Source: Butyriboletus loyo | Taxonomy: Eukaryota > Basidiomycota > Agaricomycetes > Boletales > Boletaceae | Assembly (NCBI GenBank): GCA_038093515.1 | Contig: JBBPSI010000032.1 | Location: forward strand, 109,039 to 173,038 | Reading direction: 5' to 3' | Length of the DNA: 64,000 nt | In this document: positions 32,866-45,508 of the stretch, piece by piece | Layout of the letters: every line of letters starts with the position of its first letter | Position numbering within the stretch: the stretch's first letter is position 1 | Position numbers and translations under genes: made by a program | Notes under the pieces: generated by a model | Database searches by the model: none | Seen by the model: the letters and a program-made list of their open reading frames with translations, nothing else | Told to the model about the DNA's origin: nothing

Positions 32866-35334
32866 ATGACCGAGTCTACCAAATCAGTCCCTACCCACCC
32901 CGTTGCTCCTCGTCTCAAGAACGGCCCAAGGACACCTCATATAGGCCCCGATATCGACGCCTACAGAGCTGCTCATGCGCTCACTACCGCAGAGGACTCT
33001 GACGAATGGTGGGCAAAGGTCCGTACCACTGTTCATCTATCCACGTCAGGGATCAATGTTCTTTCCTCCCAGGTTGCGCGAGAAACCTTACACTGGGATC
33101 GTCCTTTCCAAACTGTCAGAGCCGGAGGTTTTGAAACTGGAGACACCCTCTGGTTCCCAGAGGGGGGTTTGAATGCATCATACAACTGCGTCGACCGATG
33201 GGCACTCAAGTACCCTAACAGGGTACGTCACCGCGCATGGTTTTGCCAACTACCACGAATTCAACTTTGATTCCTTCAGACTGCCATCATTTATGAGGCC
33301 GACGAGCCCGGAGACGGTCGTCTCATCACCTATGCTGAACTTCTTCATGAGGTTTGCTCGGTTGCGAACGTTCTCAAGCGTCTCGGGGTCAGGAAGGGAG
33401 ATACCGTCTCCATATATTTACCCATGACTTGGCAAGCCGTCGCTGCTTTCCTTGCCTGCGCTCGTATTGGCGCTATACACTCTGTTGTCTTCGCCGGATT
33501 TAGTTCGGAATCGCTTCGCGATCGCATTCTTGACTGCAGGTCCCGCGTCCTTCTTACGAGCGACGAAGGCCGTCGTGGTGGGAAAGCCATTGCCACCAAA
33601 GCAATAGTAGACGCCGCAGTCAAGGGGAGCCCTTGCGTCGAACATGTCTTGGTACTCAAACGTACTGGAGGCGAAGTTCCGTGGACCCCCGGCCGTGATT
33701 TGTGGTGGCACGAAGAAACTGCCAAAGTCCCCAATTACTGCCCACCTGAAATCATGGCTGCGGAAGACCCGTTGTTTATCCTTTATGTGAGCACAAGCGC
33801 ACAGCCCCGTACTATCTATACTAAGTCTTTTCTTCTCAGACCTCCGGTTCAACCGGAAAACCAAAGGGAGTCGTCCACACCACTGGTGGATACTTGCTTG
33901 GTGCCGCTTTGACCGTCAAATACGTCTTTGATCTTCACCCAGATGACAAGTTTGCGTGCATGGCTGATGTTGGCTGGATCACTGGTCACAGTTACATTGT
34001 TTACGGACCACTTGCCAACGGTGTCACGACAACTGTGTTCGAGTCCACGCCTGTATACCCTACGCCCTCCCGTTACTGGGAAACGGTGCAGAAGCATAAA
34101 ATCACACAATTCTACTCCGCTCCCACAGCTATCCGTCTTCTTCGCCGACTTGGCGCACACCACGTCGAGGGCTACGATCTCAGCAGCCTTCGTGTACTGG
34201 GAAGCGTTGGGGAGCCGATTAACCCCGAGGCCTGGCACTGGTATAACGAACACGTCGGTCGCAAGCAATGTGCAATTGTAGATACCTTCTGGCAGACAGA
34301 AACGGGATCCATTGTAATCACGCCTTTCCCCGGAGCTATCGAGACCAAGCCTGGGTCAGCGACTGTTCCATTCTTTGGAATTGAGCCTGCCATCCTTGAT
34401 CCTGTGTCAGGACAGGCGAGTCAAACTCCTTGCGTTTACAGATTTTGTTCTCATTCGTCAATCAACAGGAGCTGGTAGGAAATAATGTCGAGGGGGTTCT
34501 CGTTCTTAAGCGCCCATGGCCTTCTATCGCTCGTACGGTGTGGAACGACCACAACAGATACCTTGAAACTTACATGAAGGTATTGCTATGCGTCTGGAAA
34601 TCTGTGTAGTTGCTGACGAGTTTTTCGATCAGCCTTACCCTGGGGTTTTCTACACTGGTGACGGCGCTGCGCGTGATGAGGATGGCTATGTCTGGATAAA
34701 GGGTCGCATCGATGGTGAGATCATCCTATCTTCGGGTCGCTGGTGAAAGTTAATCTGAGAATAGATGTTATCAACGTTTCTGGACATCGTTTGTCGACCG
34801 CCGAGATCGAATCCGCACTGATCCTACACAAGGGTGTTGCCGAGACCGCAGGTCTGTACCTGATATCGCCATGTGCTCACCTGGAACTGACCACATGCAC
34901 AGTCATCGGAACTGCTGATGAGTTGACTGGTCAGGCGGTGTATGCATTCGTCACTCTTAAACCGTGCGTACATTCCTGGCACACGGTATCCACCTAAATT
35001 AAGCCTGATGTAGGGAATTCGCATATGATCCGAATAACGAGGCCGGGCTCTCAAAAGAACTCGTCCTTCAAGTTCGCAAAGTGATTGGACCCTTTGCCGC
35101 ACCGAAGAAAGTGATCATTGTTGGTGATCTTCCCAAGACACGCTCTGGAAAGGCGAGCTACTTCATTCTTGCTATTGAGCAATTATTCAACAGTTCCGTT
35201 AGATCATGCGTCGTATCATGCGTAAGATCGTTGCCGGTGAGGGCGATCAGCTTGGTGATCTCAGCACGCTCGCGGAGCCTGGAGTCGTTGATGTCATCAA
35301 GAAGAAAGTCGCTGAGAGTAGCGTGAAGAACTGA
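32866..35334 (+). CDS. ACS1: Acetyl-CoA synthetase
   Basis: This enzyme makes acetyl-CoA from acetate, ATP and CoA in the cytosol and nucleus. Ten exons (32866-33018, 33073-33222, 33280-33786, 33840-34415, 34469-34579, 34633-34714, 34765-34851, 34903-34963, 35014-35152, 35203-35334) give 665 aa, the usual length. [20 protein letters not shown] lies in exon 2. The AMP-binding loop [10 protein letters not shown] (about residues 271-280) is split by intron 3 after the preceding Tyr. [16 protein letters not shown] and [14 protein letters not shown] follow. The C-terminal SGKIMRR carries the catalytic, acetylatable Lys at about residue 622, exactly at an exon end. Two introns (34416-34468 and 35153-35202) have GC donors, AG|GCGAGT and AG|GCGAGC; no GT alternative keeps the frame. 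No peroxisomal targeting end is present. Confidence 0.95.
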
Positions 35335-36863
35335 AACAAAATTCTATGTACTATTCCGGATTACCATTCTCTTCCTTATTTATGATGTAGTGGATACAAA
35401 CATGTTTCGTGTCATACCAGGAGTGGATCTTGTCGATTAGACGCATCGTTGTCTGATGAGACCATTCGCAACTGTTTGAGCCCAGCCCGAAAATGCTACA
35501 TCTTCCAGTGCTCCTGCTTGGCTGTTCCGGCCATCTTCACCTTGTCTCGTGACAGGCACCCCTCGCACGCTGCTTTGACGCTATACGAAGAAGTACAATG
35601 GTGATTTGCCTGCCTTCTGACTTGGGGATTTTTCTCCCTTGCTAGTATGTGATGTGGCGTGATCCGCGATACCGGGACGCTCCCCCTCCCAGCGCTCGCG
35701 TCCACCGTTCTGCCGTGATCCGAGGGCAAAAAAAAAACAAAGTGCCTGATGCGTGAGGGGGGTCCACTGGGAGAGCGACAGGCTGAGGCCCTGCGAACGA
35801 GGAATGTATAGAGGTGCCCCGAGTCATAGCTTACCGGGGGGGGGAGAAGAGAAGCCCCGTGCTTGTCAACGAGACGGTGGCGTGCTAAAATTATCCAACA
35901 GCGGCGAATGCCACACGGTGTGGGAGTGCACGACAATGACGCTGCGTTGGGAAAAAGTACCGTCACAAGACGACCAGAGCGTCGTTTCTATTGTATTACT
36001 CAGATCAAGCGTGATACACGAGACGAATAAACCTCGAGCCGACGAAAGAAAGTCCTGGAATTCCTGTGGTAACTTTCTCGGATGCTCTCTTGCCAGAGGG
36101 CCTCGGACGGGGGGGGGGGGAGGGGCATTTGCAATGATGAGACGACGAAGGTCCTTGAGATGCACAATTCGAAACAAAGCATCCCACCTCACGGTCGTCG
36201 TTGTCCTAGCAAGTCAAAACTTGTTCTCGATCCCACGCTTGGCCAGCAAGTCATCGAAGCTCGACTGTCTAGAACGACTTTGGTTGGTGAGGGAGATGGG
36301 TGGACGCTCCGATGCCTATTTGGTCGTGGCAGATGACGTGGGATGCTGTGGGTGTGGGAAGTGACAGGACATGCCTGGCCCGCCGTGAAGCAGGACGAGG
36401 GGTATCACGCCGGGCTTGAGGTCACCGACGACTTCGAAGTCGACCGTGCCTGTAGTAAATTTGCTAGCAGGCTGCGTTCCCCCTACCTCGTTGTGTGACT
36501 CAATGACTCTCGGTGGCAGCAGTCGGAGTCACGGGACTGACATCAATGTATGACTACTGCTACGACGGTTAGACCGGTAGCGTTCCGAGCTTCAAGCTTC
36601 AGTTTCTCTTTTCTTTTTCTTTGCATGCAGTCAGACTCGACTCGTGTTAGAAAGGGACGTCGGCCCAGGCTAGTTACTTTTTTTTTTGAAAGGTGCACAG
36701 GTCGGTTCCCACCAAATAAATCATGATCTCATCGGCCCCGGGCGGGCCAGCGGAGCCAAATTGTGAACGACTCATCCTAGGTCATATTCGCGTCAGGACT
36801 CAACATGAACCTTCTCCGAAGCGGGTTGACTCGGACGTTGGTTTCCAGGCCTGATCCCTGCTC
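35335..36863. other. Intergenic between acetyl-CoA synthetase and the 190-aa gene
   Basis: It holds the 3' untranslated region of the synthetase, a G homopolymer of at least ten bases near 36.11 kb and an A run near 35.73 kb. A plus-strand frame of 203 codons (35753-36364) crosses the G run and has low-complexity composition, so it is not accepted. No RNA gene was seen. Confidence 0.4.
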
Positions 36864-36873
36864 CATATAAAAT
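36864..36873 (+). promoter_or_regulatory. TATA box of the 190-aa gene
   Basis: CATATAAAAT stands about 65 bases before the ATG at 36933, a usual distance for a fungal TATA element. Confidence 0.4.
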
Positions 36874-36932
36874 GTAGCAAAGCGCAAGAACGTCAAGCAG
36901 TCAAGTTCATCCGCCTTTGCCGTTCACGAGGT

Positions 36933-37620
36933 ATGGCGACGCTGAGGAGAAATCATGCCCCGGTGCCTTGGGGTGCTCGTGTTGAGCAGACAGTATGGGA
37001 GAAGTCACGGGTAGGTCCTGTTCACCTACAACCTCGAGGGCAGACACTCACGCATGGACACTGGTAGTCGGGAAAGCCGAGGCGCAGGCGGCTGGATAGA
37101 CCTCTTTTGACACATGATCCCGGATGGGATTGGGACGGGACGCAGGTCTTGTTCAGCAAGAAATCGATCATGCCCGACTCGGACGAGGTGGGGTGTGCCG
37201 GCGAGTCTGAGGAACAGTTCCAGGAAGACGCACATTATCCGACGATGCCGGGAAGAACACATACAACTCTCTTCGACATCGCGCGACATCAGGTGACGAG
37301 GAAACGTAGCAAAGGTACGACCAATAACCCTATGCATCATTGTAGCACTTCTCAACGCACATCAAATCACAGCGAGGTCTGGCCTCGACGATTTCGAGGT
37401 TATAAGAGTTCCCAACGTAGTGCCCATGTCGGAGGAAGAACTAGATATTGGGGATAGTTGGAAGTTGGGCGATTGGGAAAAACTCGATGCGCCGAGTTTC
37501 AAGAAGACGTATTCTGCGGTTGCTCAGGGTTTCCTTGACGGGAAAGATCCTCCGAACATGCCAGGCTGCTCTCGACTCACTCTGAGTCATATCGAGGACG
37601 ATTCTTGGGAGTACCTATAG
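36933..37620 (+). CDS. Hypothetical protein (190 aa)
   Basis: Three exons, 36933-37010, 37068-37314 and 37373-37620, have GT-AG introns of 57 and 58 bases and keep one frame. The N-terminal 45 residues are very basic (KPRRRRLDRP). The middle is acidic with TPG-like turns, and the C-terminal half has an acidic-aromatic segment, EEELDIGDSWKLGDWEKLD, and ends DDSWEYL. No membrane helix, signal peptide or known domain is visible. The basic N-terminus might serve nuclear entry, which is only a guess. The TATA box and two well-formed introns support a real gene, which is not part of the duplicated WD40 units. Confidence 0.6.
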
Positions 37621-37907
37621 ACATGTAGCCAGGCGACTTGTTCGAAATGGTCATAATTATCTGTTGTCGACTCCCCGAAGAGCTGCCACTGCATAGGAAT
37701 TATTATGGGGCAATTGCTCAGCTCCAATCCACACCATATCCCGGGGGTGCAGCGGTCAGCCATTCATTTCTGGCTTGCCACTCTTTCTTGCCATCAGTTA
37801 GAAAAAGGGTCGGTACGGAAGGAACGCAACAGCTCAACGTACATGTTGAAGTGGATTTACAGCCGTCTCGATAACGGACTGGCTTATATTGTATCGAATC
37901 ATCCGGA
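37621..37907. other. Short gap downstream of W2
   Basis: Sequence between the convergent 190-aa gene and W2. No gene recognised. Confidence 0.4.
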
Positions 37908-40143
37908 TCAATGCGTCCCATCTCCTGTACCTGACACACAACACATCCACGCAGGAAACGCGATGGAAAACTTGAGGATAGCCTTATCTGATTCTCTCTG
38001 TGCAATCTACTGAGTCCCACAATACAAACGCAAGGAAAGTATGCGTACCGTTAGATGGACCCCCCCGGCAGAAGGATGAGATGCATCATTTGCTTGTTCC
38101 GCCTAATAGGAAATGAGCTGTTATGACATGGTACAATAACCAGAAGAACACGCACCGGGTCTGCTTCTTTTAAATCTGCAGAGTCTTGTCCGCTACGAGG
38201 AGCGCTTTTGTGCGGATCACCAGGATAAACAGCCTTGGGAGGTGATTTACGCTGTAACGTCTGGTGAAGCTTTGCATACAAACTCGAGGAACAACAAACC
38301 TTTGATTTCCTTGGTCTTCCAACAGTTTTTGCGACTGACCGCTGAGATGATGTGTTAGACGCACCGCATCCGAAATGAAGGACACTCACTTTATCAGGTC
38401 GAGCTGCAGCCATCCTCGAAGGCCCCTCATTCGTGACATCTACTCGTGCTGGCGAGTGGGAACTCGATCGATGATCGGCAGCCCGACGCGACTTTGTGGG
38501 AACTCGACCGGGCTTGCGCGAAGCCGGGACACCGTTGCTCTTCTTGATCCTTGTCTGTAACCACTTTTTAAGCACTGGATAACCCCGTGGTGATCCTGCA
38601 GTGTTACGATGTTTTCCAGCGTCTGGAGGGGAGGTCAATGGTAAAGCATCTAACGACTGTGATGCGGCACAGGACGCACCGAGTGGCGGTGTCTCATCCT
38701 CACGAAAGCGAGCGGATGATAGTGGGGATGGTGGCTTCAGTCGCGTCAACACAGGGAGGAGAGAAGAATACAGTAATCGCCAACCTCATCAAAGTCAAAT
38801 TGAGGGGCGGGCGTGCCAGATGGTACCTCGACCTATGTCATCGTGAGAACTCGCGGCGAGGGGGAAAAGAACAAACGGATACCTCGAGGAGATCACTATC
38901 TCCATCTCCTCTGCGGATATCGGACTTGGGGGGACTCGGTTTGCCGGGTTGTTCCTAGTGTACGTAGAGTCAGTGCAGCTCGCTGGTGACAGAATGGCGA
39001 ACTCCTACCACGTTAGAGTCGACTTGTTTGTTGTCATGATCGCCCGAGGTTGCGGGCCGCTGTTCTGGTTGTCCGTCATCACGGGTAGATGTCTAACATG
39101 GTACATCAACATGCGAGAAGGAATGGTGCTTATCTGATATGCTAACATTGTAAACGGACGAATGCTTACATGAAATGGACCATACGAATCTGGGAGAATA
39201 TAGCCAAGGTCACGGACAATGATTTTTCCGTCATCTCTTCCTGTTGCTAGATAGCTTCCATTCGAGGAGATGGCAATTGAGTATATGGTTCCACCGTCAT
39301 CAATGGCAGGGACAATGTGAGATAGTGTCGCTGCGTCCAGGAGCGAGATGAAATGGTCTGCGGAGGCAGCAATGAATTTGCCATTGCTCACTTGAGCGAT
39401 AGAGTAGACGGTGCCACTGAGAATCGGGGATTCAGTGAGCTGGGATCCCGTGGACACAGCAAAAGAATTGATCCTCCCGTTGATTGATGCCGCAAAGATT
39501 TGCTGACCATCATTCGACCATGCAAGCGGAGTAATTGCGGCAGATGAAGGTGTGGTAGTGTCGATGGTGATGACCCCGTCACCATTACGACTCTCGAAAA
39601 CGCGAATGGAGCCACTCCTGCAAGCAGTGGCGATGTGCTCGCCATTCGGGGAGAAGCGGATTCCAGTGACCTCATTCTCGTGCTTGAGCGGGCCTATGAG
39701 TCTCTTGCCAGTCGTCATGCTCCAAATGCTTGCTGTGTTAGCGTTGGTCCCAGTGGCAAACCTGGTCGCATCTGGGGAGACATCAACTGCCCACACCCAA
39801 CTTCCCTCCTCCACATCGACAACTTTTTTATGCATCTCCACATCCCAAACACTTGCACCCCTTGCGGTCCCACAAACTAACCAACTGTGATCCATTGACA
39901 CACAAATAGCGTTTATGTCCATTCCTGTTTGCCTTCCCACCTCTTGACCATCTTCAAATCGCCATCGTCGAATCCCATCGCTATTCCCGCTCGAAAGGTG
40001 CATACCGTCAGAGTGGAAGGTTACAGCGTATACAGAGCCAGCGCCGGTGTCGAGTACTCTTGTCGGGTCTTATTGAATTGTCAGCATTGCACGATTTGTT
40101 CAAGTTGTCGCAGCTGTTACCCACCGGTTTTTGTCAAGGACAT
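37908..40143 (-). CDS. WD40 repeat protein with conserved basic tail, paralogue W2 (578 aa)
   Basis: Ten exons: 40143-40125, 40056-39170, 39092-39009, 38954-38883, 38832-38785, 38734-38390, 38341-38300, 38251-38156, 38102-38049 and 37997-37908. Every exon after the second is a whole number of codons. The propeller (to about residue 302) has blades such as SGNSDGIRRWRFEDGQ, CGTARGASVWDVEMH and ATGRDDGKIIVRDLG. The tail has short conserved modules: GDGDSDLLE (exon 4), VEVPSGTPAPQFDFDE (exon 5), a basic module KKWLQTRIKKSN (exon 6), RSVAKTVGRPRKSK (exon 7, reminiscent of an AT-hook GRPRK core) and the end ILKFSIAFPAWMCCVSGTGD, then GTH. The GRPRK core suggests possible DNA binding. It is the longest paralogue; exon 3 is 28 codons against 14 in W1. 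Confidence 0.75.
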
Positions 40144-40199
40144 CCTACACAGTTATGGGGTTTGAAATTTGAAGTCCGGAAGGTGTACTCGTGATGCGC

Positions 40200-41340
40200 G
40201 AAGTTGCTCCATAAACATGTTTCCCTATTCTTTATATGGGTCGCAGGCGCTTCTTGTCTTTGGCGCTTATTCTCACTAGGATCTCTGCTAAAGTCCTTGT
40301 TACGACGACCAGGCAAGCAGTCAAAATCAGCGAAGCTTTCACTCGTTACCGAGGATAGTGTTAGCTGGGGACTTGCGAATGCTCGCACAAAACTCCCATG
40401 CATCCCATGACGATCTCAAATAGCGAGCGTCGTACCTACAAGAATGTTACTCCACAAATAGGAGACGAATGTATGCACCGCCCCAACTCAACCACATTAC
40501 ATTCCTATCCATCTGTATGGCGTGTCTGGATAAGATCAGCCTCGCTGCTGTAGACGTCGCACGGATATACGCATCTCTCCTGGGCTCGAACGGCTGCTCT
40601 CACCCACAACCCTCGTTGACGCCAGCAATGCCTTCGGATACCCAACGACAAGCCCTCGGTCCACCATGGTAGACTGTATCATATACATCCGCAGGGGAGC
40701 CATAGAAATGCCAGGACCGCTCTCAAGCACTATGCTGAACTGCTGGAGGCGAATTTTACCAGTTTAAATGGGTACGCGTCGCGTCCTCATGCTTTTCCTT
40801 CCAATGCAATTTAAAGCGCCATATCTCGATATACCGACGGGTTGGCAAGATAGACCACCCCGTTCACGAACTCTGACAGTACTTTGACATCTTCTACACC
40901 AACATCGAGGGCTGGCCCGAGCTGGCGGACATTTACGCCACGTGTAACCAGGACACTTCCACTCTTGTTGACAACTGACACTTGCGAGCTGACCAGATAT
41001 GAATGCTCCCTGAAACCACGGATGCATTTCTTGTACGTTCCATAGAACCCATTCTACGTCCTGCAAGCGGCAGATCAATCTTTTTGTGAAAATAGGAGAG
41101 TTTTCGAACATCTCCACGAACTACGGTGCCTCCAAGTTGGAGTATTCGCTGCAGTATGCTCCCTCGTTCCTTGAGCAACCACAGTGGACACATGAATCAA
41201 ACTTCACCCCGCCTCGGAGGAGTTGGAAATGGGTAAAATCATACTTTCGAACAATGCATGGGGCCGACAAGATCCAAGCTTGTATGAGTATTCCATCAGT
41301 CCATGTGACCTGTCACTTAACATTGGCGGTGTTGATTTGA
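40200..41340 (-). pseudogene. Relic R2, unknown gene upstream of W2
   Basis: This is the best preserved of the R relics. Between about 40.98 and 40.82 kb the minus strand reads VLVTRGVNVRQLGPALDVGV, then EDVKVLSEFVNGVVYLANPS, then VYRDMAL and a stop. Upstream pieces resemble R1 but lie in changing frames. The conserved segment could be the last exon of a real gene, but no start or intron set could be built. No known family was recognised. Confidence 0.35.
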
Positions 41341-42804
41341 TGATGCCAAAAGACAATTGAAACAGGGCGAATCATCCTTGTTGTACGATCTTATTACAGA
41401 ATGTGGGATATTACGGTTCTGTGAGGGTGTCGAGATCAACACGCACGCTCGGCGTTCTGCCAATCATCGTCTCCATTTCGGTGACAAAACGAAGTAGTTT
41501 GTTTTCAGGCAGCTTGGTTCCGATCTAGTTAAGCACCGCGAAACGACGCCAATTATGGCTTCAGGGGACACCATGCAAGCTCAGTCAACAAAACCTAGGT
41601 TGGTCAGTGGTACCCAGTCTCGTACGCGGAACTGGTATCGACAACCTGATAATTGGGCACCCTCGGCCCGATCGTCGAGCAAGGATGCTCGGACATCGGG
41701 AAGACCAGCGTGGTCTTGATTAGTATTGGTGGACCTGTTACGTGCACCAGTGCGACAGGGCGCCACGGCGAGAACGGGCTAGTAGTCGGTCGTGCGAGTG
41801 CACTTCCTTGCCATCAGTATCGTCACTGGAGAGTAACATTGTGACGAGCTCCTCGATATAGATGGATCGTGATGTCCCGTCGAACGAGTGGCCATCAGCT
41901 CGATCACCAATCATCAGAGAGATCGCGTTCGCAAGGGACTTGAACAGCATCAGGTTTGGGCGCTCATACTTACTCGTACTTGAACCTGTGACATTGGAAC
42001 AAGACAAAGATCTGAACGGAAGGCACGCACCAGCGTAACATACACGTTGAAGTTGATATATATTCTGTTGGGTCTACGACAATTCAAATCCATCAGACGT
42101 TGTCCTCCAATCCCAATTTCTCGCATCCGTATCATGACATCTTCAGTGACCGTTGGGTGAAAGATCAGATCGACCAATCACGGACCGGATTATCGGGACT
42201 CGTACGAATGCCGCGAGGCGACACGAATTCAAAGATCCGTATAGTCAGTGTCCACATATCGATATCTACATTATGCGGATAGTGATACCGAACTCGGGGA
42301 AGCTGTTTTCTCAGACGCACACCCGAGGGTTCACAGCAATAATGATGGCGCTAAACGCCGAGTTCGACGAGGGCGAAGCAGGACGGGCCTGTCAATGGCT
42401 GATTTCTCCTGACCGCCGTCGTCTCGATCGTGGGGCGGGGTAAGGCATTATCGCAGCGCTGCGACGAGGCTCGTCTCATGTAAGTCTGAGTGCGAATGCG
42501 AGAGCGTTTTGAAAATATGATCGACGAGTCATGTAGCGTGCCTTGAACAGTGTCTCCACGAGCCCGAATGTTGCATACTCCAACATGATAGTTGATCGAG
42601 TAGGTCAGGCGGTCTGGTCGTACCGATCTCTACACTTTATCGTGTACAATATATTGTGCATGTGCCTCCTTCTCTTCGGTATTGCCACCAGAGAGCGAGA
42701 ACGTGAGGAGCTCATCGATGTGAATGGTGTCGCTAGGATGAGTAGCCATAAACGTACTCAATTATCTACGGCGAGGTCCAGTATCTAGCATCGAACCACC
42801 TGGA
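41341..42804. other. Spacer between WD40 units 2 and 3
   Basis: About 42.05-42.25 kb resembles 47.58-47.75 kb (shared ATCATGACATCTT and GGGACTCGTACGAA runs). The remainder is unique and without a recognisable gene; small frames of 60-96 codons have no motif. Confidence 0.35.
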
Positions 42805-44802
42805 TCAATGTGTCCCGTCTTCCGTACCTGAGCGAAGACACAACATCCACGCGGGAAACGTGATCGCAAACCTGAGGGTAGCGTTGCCTGATTCTCGGTT
42901 ATGCTAATCTACTGTGAGTGTGACGGTGCAAGCTTGGAGAGATATGCGCACCGTGAGATGAACCCTCTCGGAGGGATGAGATGTATCGTCCGCTTGTTGC
43001 GTCTGATAGGAAATGAGCGATCGTGTCATGACACAATAACCAGACGAACACGCACCGTGCCTCCTTTTGGATCTCCGGAGCCTTGTCCGCCGCCAAAAGC
43101 ATTTTTGCTCAGATTGCCGGGATCAGTAACATTGGCAGGCGATTTGCGCTGTAAAACGTAATGAGTTGCTGCATACAAGCTCGAGGAGCAACAAACCTTC
43201 GGTTTCCTTGGTCTTCCAACAGATTTCGCGACCGACCGCTGGGATGATATATTAAACACGCAAAATCCAAGATGAAGAGCACTCACTTTATCAGGTCGAG
43301 CTGCGGCCATCCTCGAAGGTCCCCCATTTGTGACATCCACTCTTGCTAGTGAGTGGGAGGGGGAACGATGATCGGCAGGGCGATGTGACTTTCCAGGACG
43401 CCGATCGAGCTCGTGCAAAGCCGGGTCCTTGCTACTGTTCTTGACGCTTGTCCGTAGCCACTCTTTCAACCTTCGAAGGCCCCGAGATGATTCAGCTGAC
43501 AATTGTGGTGCGGCATGGGATGCACGGAGTGGCGGTACCTCATCCTCGCGAGAATGAGATACCGGGGAGGGTGGCTTCGGCTGCGTCAACACGGAGAGAA
43601 GAGAAGAATGCAGTGAGCACCAACCACATCATAGTCGAATTGAGGGGCAGGTGTGCCGGATGGCACCTCGCTCTATACAATCGTGAGAACTCGCTTTGAG
43701 GGGGGAAACAACGAATGGATACCTCGAGGAGATCACTCAATTCCCCATGTTCTTTCTGGTGTATGTCAGTGGGGTATCAGCGTGGGAAAAGGAATGTGGC
43801 TTATTCGACATGCCAACATCGTGAATGAATAAATGCTTACAGGGAGGGGTCCATAGGTGTCGGGGAGAAGCTGGCTGAGGTCATACACAGTGATTTTTCC
43901 GTCCTGTAGTCCAGTCGCCAGATACCGACTATTCGAGGAGATCGCAATTGAGTGTATGTGTTCACTGTCCTCGATGGCAGGGAGAATGTGCGAGAGTGTC
44001 GTTGTGTCCAGGAATGAGATGAAACGGTTTGCGGAGGTAGCAATAAATTTGCCGTTGCCAGCTAGAGCGATAGAGTAGACGTTCTCACTGAGAATCGCTG
44101 ACTCGGCGAGCTGGGATCCCGTTGACGCAGCAAAACACTTGATCTTCTTGTCGTTTGATGCCACAAAAATTTGTTGACCATCAGCTGACCATGCAAGCGG
44201 GGTAATTGCGCCGACTGAAGGTGTGGTAGTGTTGATGGTGATGAGCCCGGCACCGTTACGACTGTCGAAAACACGAATGGAGCCTCCGTAGCAAGTGGTG
44301 GCGATGTGCTCGCCATTTGGGGAGAACCGGATTCCAGTGACCTCCTTCTCGTGCTCGAGCGGGCCTACGAGTCTCTCGCCAGTCGTCATGCTCCAAATAC
44401 TCGCCATGTAAGCAGTGGTCCCAGTGGCAAACCTGGTTGCATCTGGGGAGACATCAACTGCCCACACCCAACTTTCCCCCTCGACGTCGACAAATTTGTC
44501 ATGCATCTCTGCATCCCAAACACTTACACCCCTTGCGGTCCCACAAACTAACCACTCTCTTGATACAGAAATGGCCTTCAAGTTCATTCCCGTTTGCTTG
44601 CTGACTTCTTGACCATCTTCAAATTGCCATCGTTGGATCCCATCACTGCCCCCGCTCAAAAGATGCACTCCATCAGGGTGGAAAGCGACGGTGTATACAG
44701 AGCGAGTACCGGTGTCAAGTGCTATTGTTGGGTCTTACTGAATTGTCAATATTGTACAATCATTCCTCGCAGTTGCTACCCACCTGTTTCCGTCGTGGAC
44801 AT
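42805..44802 (-). CDS. WD40 repeat protein with conserved basic tail, paralogue W3 (517 aa)
   Basis: Nine exons: 44802-44784, 44721-43841, 43755-43723, 43672-43625, 43574-43287, 43238-43197, 43148-43056, 43002-42952 and 42903-42805. Compared with W2 the third exon is missing and the fourth is cut to 11 codons (KEHGELSDLLE), but the frame is kept. The propeller has SGGSDGIQRWQFEDGQE, CGTARGVSVWDAEMH and ATGLQDGKITVYDLS. The tail keeps the modules VPSGTPAPQFDYD, KEWLRTSVKNSSKD, RSVAKSVGRPRKPK and the end LRFAITFPAWMLCLRSGTED, then GTH. The predicted protein is intact. Function and partner are unknown. Confidence 0.72.
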
Positions 44803-44889
44803 CCTCACCGCCGGTACACAGTTATGGGGTTCGAAGTGTAAAAGCAGGAGGTGTTTCGGTTGATGTACTCGTGGTGCGTAAAGTTGCTC

Positions 44890-45508
44890 TATAACTTACA
44901 TGTTTCATTATTCTCGATATGGGTCCCAGGCGCCTCGTGTCTTTGGCGCTTGTTCGACCCCTTCTACGTGACCTTGTTGCGACGACTAAGCAAGTCAACA
45001 TCGGCGAAGCCTTCTTGTTGCCGAGGGTAGTCTTATCTGGAGCTTCCAGTGCTCATCATATCTCGGGTGCAGGTTGACGACCAGCGTACAATCTGCATTA
45101 GACCCTCAACATGCTGCACATAAAGCACGTGGGCATCCCATGGTGATCTGGAACAGCGAGCGCTTGCACTTTTAGTCCGCAAGATAGGAGACGAACGTAT
45201 CCACCTGACTTCCAACCATGGGTGGATGGCGCAGATGTACCTTATCTTTCCCGTGCTCGTGCTCACAGTCCTCGTTGACACCAGCAATGCCTTCGAAAAT
45301 CCGACGATAAGCTCCCAGGTTCACCATGGTTGGATGGTATCAATTAGTATGCTTCCACCCCTCATGACGATTGACACTGACGAACCGGCGAGACATCAAT
45401 ATTCCCTACAATTACTAATGCACCTCTTGCTCGCACCATAGCACCCATTCCTCAAAGTTAGAGGTTTGGCTGCAGTATTCCCTCTCGTCCCTCAAGCAAC
45501 TACCATAA
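44890..45508 (-). pseudogene. Relic R3, unknown gene upstream of W3, cut by the LTR
   Basis: It resembles R1 and R2 in the same position relative to the WD40 gene. Similarity to R2 stops at 45508, where a solo LTR is inserted, and resumes after 46004 (GAGTTGAAAATGGG against GAGTTGGAAATGGG at 41.22 kb). No continuous frame remains. Confidence 0.35.

Noticed and set aside
35753..36364. 203-codon plus-strand open frame
   Set aside because: It runs through a G homopolymer, has low-complexity composition, no motif and no intron; overlapping frames are open as well, which indicates composition bias.
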